Below are positions 19,527 through 27,660 of a DNA stretch of 64,000 bases, piece after piece. Every line of letters starts with the position of its first letter. The stretch's first letter is position 1. Below the pieces are notes generated by a model. It was not told the DNA's origin and searched no databases. It saw nothing but the letters and a program-made list of their open reading frames with translations. Made by a program: the position numbers and the translations under genes. The stretch lies in NCBI RefSeq assembly GCF_001667315.1, contig NZ_LZHT01000103.1, forward strand, positions 1 to 64,000, given 5' to 3'. The stretch comes from Mycobacterium sp. 852002-10029_SCH5224772. Lineage in GTDB: Bacteria > Actinomycetota > Actinomycetes > Mycobacteriales > Mycobacteriaceae.

Positions 19527-19536
19527 GTCCAGACAA
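19527..19536. promoter_or_regulatory. candidate GntR half-matching operator, copy 1
   Basis: GTCCAGACAA differs by one base from the core of the 14-bp palindrome about 90 bp to the right. It lies 56-65 bp before the start of the SMP-30 gene. Its core GTCCAGAC also fits the GT-n-TA-n-AC-like form of HutC-type operators loosely. Confidence 0.45.
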
Positions 19537-19619
19537 TAGCCGCCAAAGCGCCCCGGCTCGACCTTGACAGCGAAGTTCACGGATCGGAATAGTGTTCTCC
19601 AACGGGCAGAATGCCATAT

Positions 19620-19633
19620 TTTGTCCGGACAAA
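19620..19633. promoter_or_regulatory. candidate GntR operator, perfect 14-bp palindrome
   Basis: TTTGTCCGGACAAA is self-complementary over all 14 bases and lies 58-71 bp before the SDR start at 19691 in the divergent promoter region. With the similar site at 19527 it gives one operator per arm. It is the best candidate for the binding site of the GntR regulator encoded in the minus arm. Confidence 0.6.
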
Positions 19634-19690
19634 TTGGCGGTAGATCCCGCTGTGCGCGTCGGACGGCGTCGGCGGAGGCGAAAGCAGGTC

Positions 19691-20545
19691 ATGGACGATC
19701 ACGAGGATCTCCTCAGACTCGACGGGCGCGTCGTGGTGGTTTCCGGCGCGGGCGGGGGTGGTATCGGCACGACGGTCACGGCCATGACCGCCCGGGCCGG
19801 GGCCACGGTGATCGCGGTGAGTCGATCGAAGGAAAACCTCAACGAGCACATCGCCCCGCTGGCACAGCAGGGGCTGGCCGTGGTGCCGGTCGCGGCCGAT
19901 GCCTCCACCGACGAGGGCATTGCCGCGGTGATCGACCACGCGCGCCGCGCCGACGGGAACTTGTACGGGCTGGTCAATGTCGCCGGCGGCGCCGAGCCGT
20001 CGACCTGGATGCCGTCGACCCGGGTGACGCGCAGCGACTGGCGCAAGATCTTCGCCGACAATCTCGAAACGGCATTCTTCATGAGCCAGGCCGTGGCCGG
20101 CGAGCTCGTCGCGCAGCAACGGCCGGGGTCGATCGTGTCGCTCTCGTCGATCAGCGGCATGAACACCGCGCCGTTCCACATCGCCTACGGGACCGCCAAG
20201 GCCGCCATCACCGCGATGACCCGCACGATGGCCCTCGAACTGGCGCTGGCCGGTATCCGGGTCAACGCCGTCGCGCCCGGCGTCACCGAGACCGCGGCCT
20301 CGCGCACCTACGTCGATGAGGACCCCGAGCGCGACCGTCAGGCGATCGCGATGGGCCGGCGGGGGCGGCCCGAGGAGCAGGCCGGCGCCATCGTCTTTCT
20401 GCTCTCGGAGATGTCGAGTTACATCACCGGCCAGACGCTGCTCGTCGATGGCGGGCTGGGCCTCAAGTGGAGCCATCTCGGCGCCGACAACACGTCACTG
20501 TTCCTCAAAGACGAATCCTTTCGCACGGCGATCAGGAGGATGTGA
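19691..20545 (+). CDS. SDR-family oxidoreductase, first gene of the plus arm
   Basis: 284 residues from the ATG at 19691; upstream codons in frame are rich in Arg and cover the promoter region, so are not used. Instead of the canonical TGxxxGIG it has SGAGGGGIGTTV at the cofactor loop, with NVAGGAE, the serine in SLSSISGM, YGTAKAA for Tyr/Lys, and a C-terminal QTLLVDGGLG. It is a functional-looking classical SDR with an enlarged glycine loop. It ends in TGATG, overlapping the Rieske oxygenase start by 1 bp, so it may oxidise the alcohol that enzyme makes to a ketone. Confidence 0.9.
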   Translation: MDDHEDLLRLDGRVVVVSGAGGGGIGTTVTAMTARAGATVIAVSRSKENLNEHIAPLAQQGLAVVPVAADASTDEGIAAVIDHARRADGNLYGLVNVAGGAEPSTWMPSTRVTRSDWRKIFADNLETAFFMSQAVAGELVAQQRPGSIVSLSSISGMNTAPFHIAYGTAKAAITAMTRTMALELALAGIRVNAVAPGVTETAASRTYVDEDPERDRQAIAMGRRGRPEEQAGAIVFLLSEMSSYITGQTLLVDGGLGLKWSHLGADNTSLFLKDESFRTAIRRM

Positions 20546-21945
20546 TGACCGACCTGGACAAGAGCGTGAATTCCGAAGCGGTCGAAGAGCTCTCGACACC
20601 GATGACGATCGGTGTCGAGGCATACATTTCCGAGGACTATGCCCGCGCCGAACGCGACAAGCTGTGGCGCAAAGTCTGGCAGCAGGTCGGCCGCGTCGAG
20701 GAATTGCCCGAGGTGGGCAGCTACCTGACCTACGACATTCTCGACGACTCGATCATCGTGGTGCGCACCGGCGAGCACGAATTTCACGCGCACCACAACG
20801 TGTGCATGCACCGCGGCCGCCGGCTGATCGACACGCCCGAGGGCGCCAAGAATGCCTGTGCCCGCACCCGAAAGTCGTTTGTCTGCGGCTTTCACGGCTG
20901 GACCTACGGCCTGGAGGGGGCGTGCACGCACATCCGTGAGCAACAGGACTGGCAGGACGCGCTCACCCCCGAGAACACCCACCTTCGACCGGTCCGGGTC
21001 GACACGTGGGGCGGCTGGTTGTGGATCAACATGGACCCCGACTGCGAGCCGCTGGCCGACTATCTGTTCCCCGCCGCGAAGATCCTCGACTCGTTCGGCC
21101 TGGAAAACATGCGCTACAAATGGCGCAAGTGGCTGTCCTTCGACTGCAACTGGAAGGTCGCGCTGGAGGCCTTCAACGAGACCTACCACGTCTACACCAC
21201 CCATCCCGAGTTCAATAAGTTCGGCGAGTTCAAGGGGTGGGCGAAAGCCCAAGGCAAGCACAGCAACATCGGCTACGACGCCCCCGAGGACATGGAGGCC
21301 ACCAAGTCCAAGATCCGCCTCGGCAGCGGCACCGACCCGCGGGTGTCCACCGCCCAGATGCAGGTGTACACGATGGAGGAAACCAACGCCACCACCACCC
21401 AGACGCTGGTGAACGCGGCCAGGCGCCTGGTCGACGAGCTGCCCGAGGGGACACCGGCCGACAAGGTCCTCGAGCACTGGCTGGCCTCGGCACGCCGCGA
21501 CGACGAGGCCCGCGGCGTGGTCTGGCCGACGATTCCCGCCGACATCCTCGGGCAGGCCGGCACCGCGTGGCAGATCTTTCCCAACTTCCAGATCGGGCAG
21601 GGCCTGACCAGCGCGCTGTGCTACGGCGCGCGTCCGCATCCCAGCTACAACCCCGACATGTGCATCTTCGAGGTGTCGGTCTTCGAGCTGTACCCGAAAG
21701 GGCAAGAGCCCCAGACGGAATGGGAGTACACGCCGGTCGGCGACCCCAGGTGGCGGTCGGTCCTGCCGCAAGACTTCTCCAACATGGCCGCCGTGCAGCA
21801 GGGCATGAAGTCGCTCGGCTTCGGCGGCACCAAGCCCAACCCGTACCGCGAACGCAGCACCGTCAACCTGCACTACCAATTGTCGAGATACATGGGTTCC
21901 GGTGAGCCCCAACACCTGTCAGGTAAGGAGTCCCCCTCGGCATGA
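20545..21945 (+). CDS. Rieske non-heme iron oxygenase, alpha subunit
   Basis: 466 residues; ATG 20545 overlaps the SDR stop and has AGGAGG upstream. The Rieske 2Fe-2S cluster ligands are C87/H89 (NVCMHRG) and C114/H117 (VCGFHGWTY). The mononuclear iron site is H215 and H220 in NETYHVYTTHPEF with an acidic third ligand later. These enzymes hydroxylate or dihydroxylate a substrate with O2 and electrons from a ferredoxin and reductase; none is encoded nearby, so it must borrow them. No beta-subunit gene follows, as in KshA-like and phthalate-type alpha-only oxygenases. It overlaps the BVMO by 4 bp. Confidence 0.95.
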   Translation: MTDLDKSVNSEAVEELSTPMTIGVEAYISEDYARAERDKLWRKVWQQVGRVEELPEVGSYLTYDILDDSIIVVRTGEHEFHAHHNVCMHRGRRLIDTPEGAKNACARTRKSFVCGFHGWTYGLEGACTHIREQQDWQDALTPENTHLRPVRVDTWGGWLWINMDPDCEPLADYLFPAAKILDSFGLENMRYKWRKWLSFDCNWKVALEAFNETYHVYTTHPEFNKFGEFKGWAKAQGKHSNIGYDAPEDMEATKSKIRLGSGTDPRVSTAQMQVYTMEETNATTTQTLVNAARRLVDELPEGTPADKVLEHWLASARRDDEARGVVWPTIPADILGQAGTAWQIFPNFQIGQGLTSALCYGARPHPSYNPDMCIFEVSVFELYPKGQEPQTEWEYTPVGDPRWRSVLPQDFSNMAAVQQGMKSLGFGGTKPNPYRERSTVNLHYQLSRYMGSGEPQHLSGKESPSA

Positions 21946-23801
21946 CCCCCGACATGGAAAAGTACCGAGACAATTGCGGGCCCACTCAGACGCCCGACGA
22001 CGTAGACATCGCCACGCTGCGCGAGAAGTACCACCTGGAGCGCGAAAAGCGGCTGCGCAAGGAAGGTTCCAAGCAGTACATCGAATTGGAGGATGACTTC
22101 GCCGGCTACTACGAGGTCGACCCCTACACCCCCGCGACGCCACGCGACGCGATTTCCGAGGATATCGACGTCGCGGTCCTGGGCGGCGGTTTCGGGGGCC
22201 TGCTGTCGGCGGCCCACCTGAAGAAGGCCGGCGTCGACGACGTACGCGTCATCGAGCTCGGGGGCGACTTCGGCGGTGTCTGGTACTGGAACCGGTATCC
22301 GGGCATCCAATGCGACAACGAATCCTACTGCTATATACCGCTTCTCGAAGAACTCGACTTCATGCCGTCGAAGAAGTTCGCCGACGGTGCTGAGATCTAC
22401 CAGCACTGCCGGAACATCGGCAAGTACTTCGGTCTCTACGATTCGGCGATCTTCTCCACCCAGGTGCGCGACCTGCGCTGGGACGAGGAGATCAGACGCT
22501 GGCGCATCAGTACCAACCGCGACGACGACATCCGCGCCCGGTTCGTGGTGCTGGCGTCAGGCCCCTTCCACCGCCCGAAGCTGCCGGGTATCGCGGGGAT
22601 CAAGGACTTCAAGGGGCACGCGTTCCACTCGTCGCGGTGGGACTACGACTACACCGGCGGCGACACCGGCGGCAACCTGCACAAGCTCGCCGACAAGAAG
22701 GTCGCCGTCATCGGCACCGGCGCCACCGCGATCCAGATCGTCCCGTTCCTGGCCCGAGACGCCGAGCGCCTCTACGTCTTTCAGCGCACCCCCTCGACGG
22801 TCGACCAGCGCAACAACGCGCCCACCGACCCGGATTGGGCGAAGTCGCTGCGGCCGGGCTGGCAGCGGGAACGGCAACGCAACTTCCACTCCTGGACGTT
22901 CGAGGGCATGGCGCTGGGTCAGCCGGATCTGGTGTGCGACTTCTGGACCGAGCTCGGGCGCAACACCGCCGCGCGGGTGCTCGCGCTGGACGACCCCGCG
23001 TCGATGACACCCGAGCAGTTCATGGCGATCCGCGAAGAAGAGGACTACAAGTTGATGGAGCGGCTGCGCCGCCGCATCGACGTGATCGTCGAGGACCCGC
23101 AGACCGCCGAGTCGCTCAAGCCCTACTACCGGTTCCTGTGCAAGCGGCCGCTGTCCAACGACGAGTACCTGCCGGTGTTCAACCGGCCCAACGTCACCCT
23201 CGTCGACGTCTCCGATTCCAAAGGCGTGGAACGGATCACCGAGACGGGAGTCGTGGCCAACGGCGTCGAGTACGACGTCGACTGCATCATCTATGCCAGC
23301 GGCTTCGAAATCACCACCGAGATCAGCCGCCGCTATTCCATGGAGACGATCGAGGGGCGCGACGGGCTGTCGCTGTTCGACTACTGGCGCGACGGTTACA
23401 AGACGCTGCACGGGATGACCAGCCGCGGATTCCCGAACCAGTTCTACACCGGTTTCACCCAGGTCGGCATCTCCGCCAACATCGCCGCCAACTACGAGCT
23501 GCAGGGCGAGCACATCGCCTACATCATCGCCGAGGCCCTGAAACGCGGTGCGGCCACCGTGGAGCCCAGCCAGGCGGCGCAGGAGCAGTGGTGCGCGACG
23601 ATCCGGGAGACCGCGGTCGACAATTCGGCATTCGACGCCCAGTGCACGCCCGGCTACTACAACAACGAAGGCGGCGGCGGGGGAGAGGGCATCCGGTCGC
23701 ACCTGGGGGAGCCGTACGGTCCCGGCTTTTACGCCTTCGAGGACTTGTTGCGGCTGTGGCGCGACAAGGGCGACCTGGACGGGTTGGTGCTCGGCACTTG
23801 A
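21942..23801 (+). CDS. flavin-dependent Baeyer-Villiger monooxygenase
   Basis: 619 residues, ATGA overlap with the Rieske gene and AAGGAG upstream. Residues 1-70 are a charged N-terminal extension seen in larger type I BVMOs. FAD motif GGGFGG lies at 81-86, the BVMO fingerprint FKGHAFHSSRWD at 223-234 has every conserved residue (F, G, H, W, D), and the NADPH motif GTGATA is at 258-263. A CKRPLSNDEYLPVFNRPNV segment is also typical. It would convert a ketone to an ester or lactone using NADPH and O2. The extended type often takes bulky or polycyclic ketones; the true substrate is unknown. Confidence 0.95.
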   Translation: MTPDMEKYRDNCGPTQTPDDVDIATLREKYHLEREKRLRKEGSKQYIELEDDFAGYYEVDPYTPATPRDAISEDIDVAVLGGGFGGLLSAAHLKKAGVDDVRVIELGGDFGGVWYWNRYPGIQCDNESYCYIPLLEELDFMPSKKFADGAEIYQHCRNIGKYFGLYDSAIFSTQVRDLRWDEEIRRWRISTNRDDDIRARFVVLASGPFHRPKLPGIAGIKDFKGHAFHSSRWDYDYTGGDTGGNLHKLADKKVAVIGTGATAIQIVPFLARDAERLYVFQRTPSTVDQRNNAPTDPDWAKSLRPGWQRERQRNFHSWTFEGMALGQPDLVCDFWTELGRNTAARVLALDDPASMTPEQFMAIREEEDYKLMERLRRRIDVIVEDPQTAESLKPYYRFLCKRPLSNDEYLPVFNRPNVTLVDVSDSKGVERITETGVVANGVEYDVDCIIYASGFEITTEISRRYSMETIEGRDGLSLFDYWRDGYKTLHGMTSRGFPNQFYTGFTQVGISANIAANYELQGEHIAYIIAEALKRGAATVEPSQAAQEQWCATIRETAVDNSAFDAQCTPGYYNNEGGGGGEGIRSHLGEPYGPGFYAFEDLLRLWRDKGDLDGLVLGT

Positions 23802-24766
23802 GCGAAACCCTTGCAGCGCAACTGCGATTCGACGGCCGCGTTGCCGTGGTGACCGGAGCCGGCCGCGGGTTGGGTCGCGCGTACGCGCAACTGCTGGCCT
23901 CGCGCGGAGCGAAGGTGGTCGTCAACGACGTCGGCGGCGGCCTTGACGGGGACGGCGTCGACGCCGGTCCGGCCCAGCAGGTCGTCGCGGAGATCACCGC
24001 GGCCGGGGGACAGGCCGTCGCGACCAGCGCGTCGGTCGCGACCGCCGACGGCGGCGACGCGATCATCGCGACCGCGCTCGAGCACTACGGCCGCATCGAC
24101 ATCCTGGTGCACAATGCCGGCAACGTCCGGCGCGGCTCGCTGAAGGAGATGAGCTACGAGGACTTCGACGCCGTGCTCGACGTGCATCTGCGAGGTGCGT
24201 TCAACGTCGTGCGGCCGGCGTTTCCGCTGATGTGCGAGGCCGGCTACGGCCGCATCGTGCTGACGTCATCGATCGGCGGCCTGTACGGCAACCACGGCGT
24301 GGCGAACTACGCGGCCGCCAAGGCCGGCGTGATCGGGTTGTCCAACGTCGCCGCGCTGGAAGGCGCCGCCGAGGGCGTGCGGTGCAACGTGATCCTGCCG
24401 GCGGCGGTGACGCGCATGGCGGAAGGCATCGACACGTCGGCCTACCCCCCGATGGGGTCGGAACTCGTTGCGCCCGTGGTGGGCTGGCTCGCACACGAAT
24501 CCTGCTCGGTGACCGGCGAGCTGTTCATCGCGCTGGCGGGGCGCGTGGCCCGGGCGGTCATCGCGGAGAGCCCGGGCGTGTGCCGGTCGTCGTGGACGAT
24601 CGAGGACATCGGCAGCCATCTGGATGCGATCCGCTACGTCGAGGCGCCCCTCATCTTCCCGGTCGTCCCGGACGGGCATGACCAGCACATCCGCTACAGC
24701 TTCGATCTGGCGCAGAGGTCAAACGAGCTACATGGCTCGACCGATCAAGGAGCGCTCAATGGCTAG
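23798..24766 (+). CDS. SDR of the 17beta-HSD4/3-hydroxyacyl-CoA dehydrogenase type
   Basis: 322 residues from TTG 23798, overlapping the BVMO stop by 4 bp (TTGA). The motif TGAGRGLGRAYA and the following VVVNDVGGGLDG are hallmarks of the multifunctional-enzyme-type 3-hydroxyacyl-CoA dehydrogenases, and NAG, SSIGG and NYAAAKAG give the catalytic set. The ~60-residue tail (SVTGELFIALAGRVARAVI and beyond) is longer than in simple SDRs and is common to that group. It would oxidise a 3-hydroxyacyl-CoA. Its end overlaps the CoA-transferase start by 8 bp. Confidence 0.88.
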   Translation: MSETLAAQLRFDGRVAVVTGAGRGLGRAYAQLLASRGAKVVVNDVGGGLDGDGVDAGPAQQVVAEITAAGGQAVATSASVATADGGDAIIATALEHYGRIDILVHNAGNVRRGSLKEMSYEDFDAVLDVHLRGAFNVVRPAFPLMCEAGYGRIVLTSSIGGLYGNHGVANYAAAKAGVIGLSNVAALEGAAEGVRCNVILPAAVTRMAEGIDTSAYPPMGSELVAPVVGWLAHESCSVTGELFIALAGRVARAVIAESPGVCRSSWTIEDIGSHLDAIRYVEAPLIFPVVPDGHDQHIRYSFDLAQRSNELHGSTDQGALNG

Positions 24767-25919
24767 CCCGACGGGCCCGATGGCCGGCGTGCGCGTGATC
24801 GATCTCACCGCGATGGTGATGGGTCCCTACTGCACGCAGATCATGGCCGACATGGGCGCCGACGTGATCAAAGTCGAACCGCCCCAAGGCGATAACACCC
24901 GCTACATCTCGGTGGGCCCGGCGCCGGGCATGAGCGGGGTATTCGTCAACGTGAACCGGGGCAAGCGCGGGATCGTGCTGGACCTGCAAACCGACGCCGG
25001 AACGCGGGCGTTGCGCGCGCTGGTCGAGACCGCCGACGTGTTCATCCACTCCATGCGCGCCAAGGCGATCGCCAAGCTCGGCTTCGGCTACGACGACGTC
25101 GCCGCGATCAACCCCGCGATCGTCTACACCAACTGCTACGGGTACGGGCGGCGCGGGCCCGATCGCGATCGGCCCGCCTATGACGACACGATCCAGGCCG
25201 AATGTGGTGTGCCGGCGGTGCAACAGCAGTTGACCGGGGAGGCCGATTACGTCGGCACCATCATGGCCGACAAGATCGCCGGGCTGACGGCGCTGTACGC
25301 GACGACCATGGCGCTCTTTCATCGCGAGCGCACCGGCGAAGGGCAAGAAGTCGAGGTCGCCATGTTCGAAACCATGGCGTCGTTCATGCTCGTCGAACAC
25401 GCCAACGGTGCCCTGTTCGACCCGCCGCTGGGGCCCGCGGTGTATCCGCGCACCGTGGCGCCCAACCGCCGGCCGTACCGCACCAGCGACGGCCACATCG
25501 CGGCGCTGATCTACAACGACAAGCACTGGAACGCGTTCATGAAAGCCGTCCAGCCGCCGTGGGCCAGCGAGCTGTATTCGACGCTGGAACAGCGCGCCCG
25601 CGAGATCGACACCGTCTACGGGCTGGTGGCCGAGACGATGAAAGAGCGCTCCACCGCGGAGTGGTTGGCGCTGCTGCGCCAACTCGAGATACCGGCCGCG
25701 CCGCTGAACACGCCCGGCGCCCTCTTCGACGATCCGCATCTCAACGCCGTCGGCATGTTCGAGACGGTGGACACCCCGCACGGACGGGTGCGCTTCCCGG
25801 GCGTACCCACCTGGTTCTCGCAGACACCGGGTCGCGTCGCGGGGCCGGCGCCCGAGCTCGGCGCCCACACCGAAGAAATACTCGCCGAAATTGGCGCTCG
25901 CGAGGGAAAGGAAATTTAA
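24759..25919 (+). CDS. CaiB/BaiF family CoA-transferase (class III)
   Basis: 386 residues; ATG 24759 is preceded by AAGGAG 7 nt upstream (another ATG at 24732 is less likely). N-terminal GVRVIDLTAMVMGPYCTQIM and ADMGADVIKVEPPQGD, then RGKRGIVLDL, and the probable catalytic aspartate in PAYDDTIQAECG are typical of class III CoA-transferases such as formyl-CoA transferase and carnitine CoA-transferase. It transfers CoA between two acids, or racemises an acyl-CoA. It is followed without a gap by a thiamine-diphosphate enzyme, like the formyl-CoA transferase/oxalyl-CoA decarboxylase pairing. Confidence 0.92.
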   Translation: MASPTGPMAGVRVIDLTAMVMGPYCTQIMADMGADVIKVEPPQGDNTRYISVGPAPGMSGVFVNVNRGKRGIVLDLQTDAGTRALRALVETADVFIHSMRAKAIAKLGFGYDDVAAINPAIVYTNCYGYGRRGPDRDRPAYDDTIQAECGVPAVQQQLTGEADYVGTIMADKIAGLTALYATTMALFHRERTGEGQEVEVAMFETMASFMLVEHANGALFDPPLGPAVYPRTVAPNRRPYRTSDGHIAALIYNDKHWNAFMKAVQPPWASELYSTLEQRAREIDTVYGLVAETMKERSTAEWLALLRQLEIPAAPLNTPGALFDDPHLNAVGMFETVDTPHGRVRFPGVPTWFSQTPGRVAGPAPELGAHTEEILAEIGAREGKEI

Positions 25920-27632
25920 ATGGGTGTGCCGGTCTATCAGAGGATTCTCGACCTGTTCGAGGCCGAGGGGATGAACACCCTGTTCGGTATCCCGGACCCG
26001 AACTTCGTGCACATGTTCGCCGAGGCCGACGCCCGCGGGTGGTCGGTGGTCGCGCCGCATCACGAACTGAGCGCGGGTTTCATGGCCGAGGCGGCATCGC
26101 GGATGACGGGTAAGCCCGGTCTCTGCATCGGCACGCTCGGCCCGGGCATGGCCAACATCGCCGGAGCGATCCAGTGCGCACTGGTGGAGAACTCGCCGGT
26201 GATCTTCCTCGGCGGCCAGCGCGCCCGCATCACCGAACGCCGGGTCCGGCGCGGACGTATCCAATTCGTCCGTCAGGAGCCGCTTTTCGCCCCATCCGTC
26301 AAGTACAGCGCGTCCATCGAGTACGCCGACCAGACCGATGAGATCATCCACGAGGCGATCCGGCGAGCGATGTCGGGCACACCCGGCCCGGCCTACATCG
26401 AGTACCCGTCGCACGTCATCCTGGAAGAGCTCGACGTGCCGGATCCGTTGCCGCCCCATCGGTATCGCCTCGTCAACCAGGGGGCGGGAGCCCCTGAGAT
26501 CGCCAAGGCCGCAAAGCTGATTCGCGAAGCGAAGAGCCCGATTCTGTTGGTGGGCCATGGCGTGCACACGTCGCGTACCGGTCCCGCGGTGAAGGAGCTC
26601 GCCGACTTGATGGCCTGCCCGGTCATCCAGACCTCCGGGGGTACGTCGTACATCCCGGGCCTGCAGGAGCGGACATTCCCCTACCTGTTCTCCCCGGCCG
26701 CCAACGAGGCAGTCGAGGAATCCGACCTGTGCGTCGCGCTGGGAACCGAACTCGGTGAGCCGATGCACTACGGCCGGACTCAGCACTGGGCGGACAACGA
26801 TGCGAATCGCAAATGGGTGTACGTCGAGCAGGACCCGGCCGCCATCGGCGTCAACCGCCAGTTCGACGTGCCGCTGGTGGGCGATCTGCGCGGCGTCGTG
26901 CCGCAGCTCATCGACGCGCTCCGGGACACGCCGCGCGCCCCGTCGGCCAACCTCGAGAAGTTGGTCAACGCCGACGCCGAGGAGCTCGCTTCGCTCGCCG
27001 AGACCGCGCCGTCGGGTCGTTCGCCGATTCACCCGGCGCGATACGTCGTTGAGGCCACCAAGGCGTTCAACGAACTCGAGGACGCGATCATGGTGCGCGA
27101 TGGCGGCGCGACCGTCATCTTTCAGTGGACCTACTCGCAGTCCAAACCGCGCGATGTGATCTGGAACCAGAACTTCGGCCACCTCGGCACCGGCCTGCCC
27201 TACGCGGTGGGAGCATCCGTCGCCGAGGGCGGTAACCGCCCCGTCATGCTGCTGACCAGCGACTCGGCGTTCCTCTTTCACATCGCCGAGCTGGAAACCG
27301 CTGCGCGGCAGAACCTTCCGCTGGTGTGCGTGGTGGGCGTCGACCACCAGTGGGGCCTGGAGGTGGGCGTCTACAAGCGCACGTTCTCCCAACCGTCACC
27401 GCAGCCCGGCGTGCACTGGAGCAAGGACGTCCGGATGGACAAGATCGCGGAGGGCTTCGGCTGCCACGGTGAGTTCGTCGAGAAGGAAGAGGAGATCGGG
27501 CCAGCCATCGCGCGCGCCTACGCCAGCGGCAAAGTCGGTGTGGTGCACGTGTGCATCGACCCGAAGGCCAACTCCGAGGAGATGCCCAAATACGACCGAT
27601 TCCGCACCTGGTATGCAGAAGGCACCCAGTAA
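25920..27632 (+). CDS. thiamine-diphosphate-dependent lyase/decarboxylase-like enzyme
   Basis: 570 residues, starting at the base after the CoA-transferase stop. All three parts of the acetolactate synthase/benzoylformate decarboxylase fold are present; the cofactor-activating glutamate is E49 in HHELSAGFMAEA. The cofactor-binding motif is unusual: the expected GDG is S447-D448-S449 and the following NN is V474-D475. OxcA in this same window keeps GDS and NN. Because of its place between a CoA-transferase and an aldehyde dehydrogenase, a 2-hydroxyacyl-CoA lyase-like cleavage giving an aldehyde is attractive, but a cyclic-diketone hydrolase or simple decarboxylase is possible. Confidence 0.85.
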   Translation: MGVPVYQRILDLFEAEGMNTLFGIPDPNFVHMFAEADARGWSVVAPHHELSAGFMAEAASRMTGKPGLCIGTLGPGMANIAGAIQCALVENSPVIFLGGQRARITERRVRRGRIQFVRQEPLFAPSVKYSASIEYADQTDEIIHEAIRRAMSGTPGPAYIEYPSHVILEELDVPDPLPPHRYRLVNQGAGAPEIAKAAKLIREAKSPILLVGHGVHTSRTGPAVKELADLMACPVIQTSGGTSYIPGLQERTFPYLFSPAANEAVEESDLCVALGTELGEPMHYGRTQHWADNDANRKWVYVEQDPAAIGVNRQFDVPLVGDLRGVVPQLIDALRDTPRAPSANLEKLVNADAEELASLAETAPSGRSPIHPARYVVEATKAFNELEDAIMVRDGGATVIFQWTYSQSKPRDVIWNQNFGHLGTGLPYAVGASVAEGGNRPVMLLTSDSAFLFHIAELETAARQNLPLVCVVGVDHQWGLEVGVYKRTFSQPSPQPGVHWSKDVRMDKIAEGFGCHGEFVEKEEEIGPAIARAYASGKVGVVHVCIDPKANSEEMPKYDRFRTWYAEGTQ

Positions 27633-27660
27633 GCGTCGCAACTAAGGAAGAGTGCAAGCT

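Noticed and set aside
24756-27392. 878-codon minus-strand frame opposite the CoA-transferase and thiamine enzyme
   Set aside because: The plus-strand proteins have full family motifs; the opposite frame has no recognisable domain and mirrors their third-codon GC bias.
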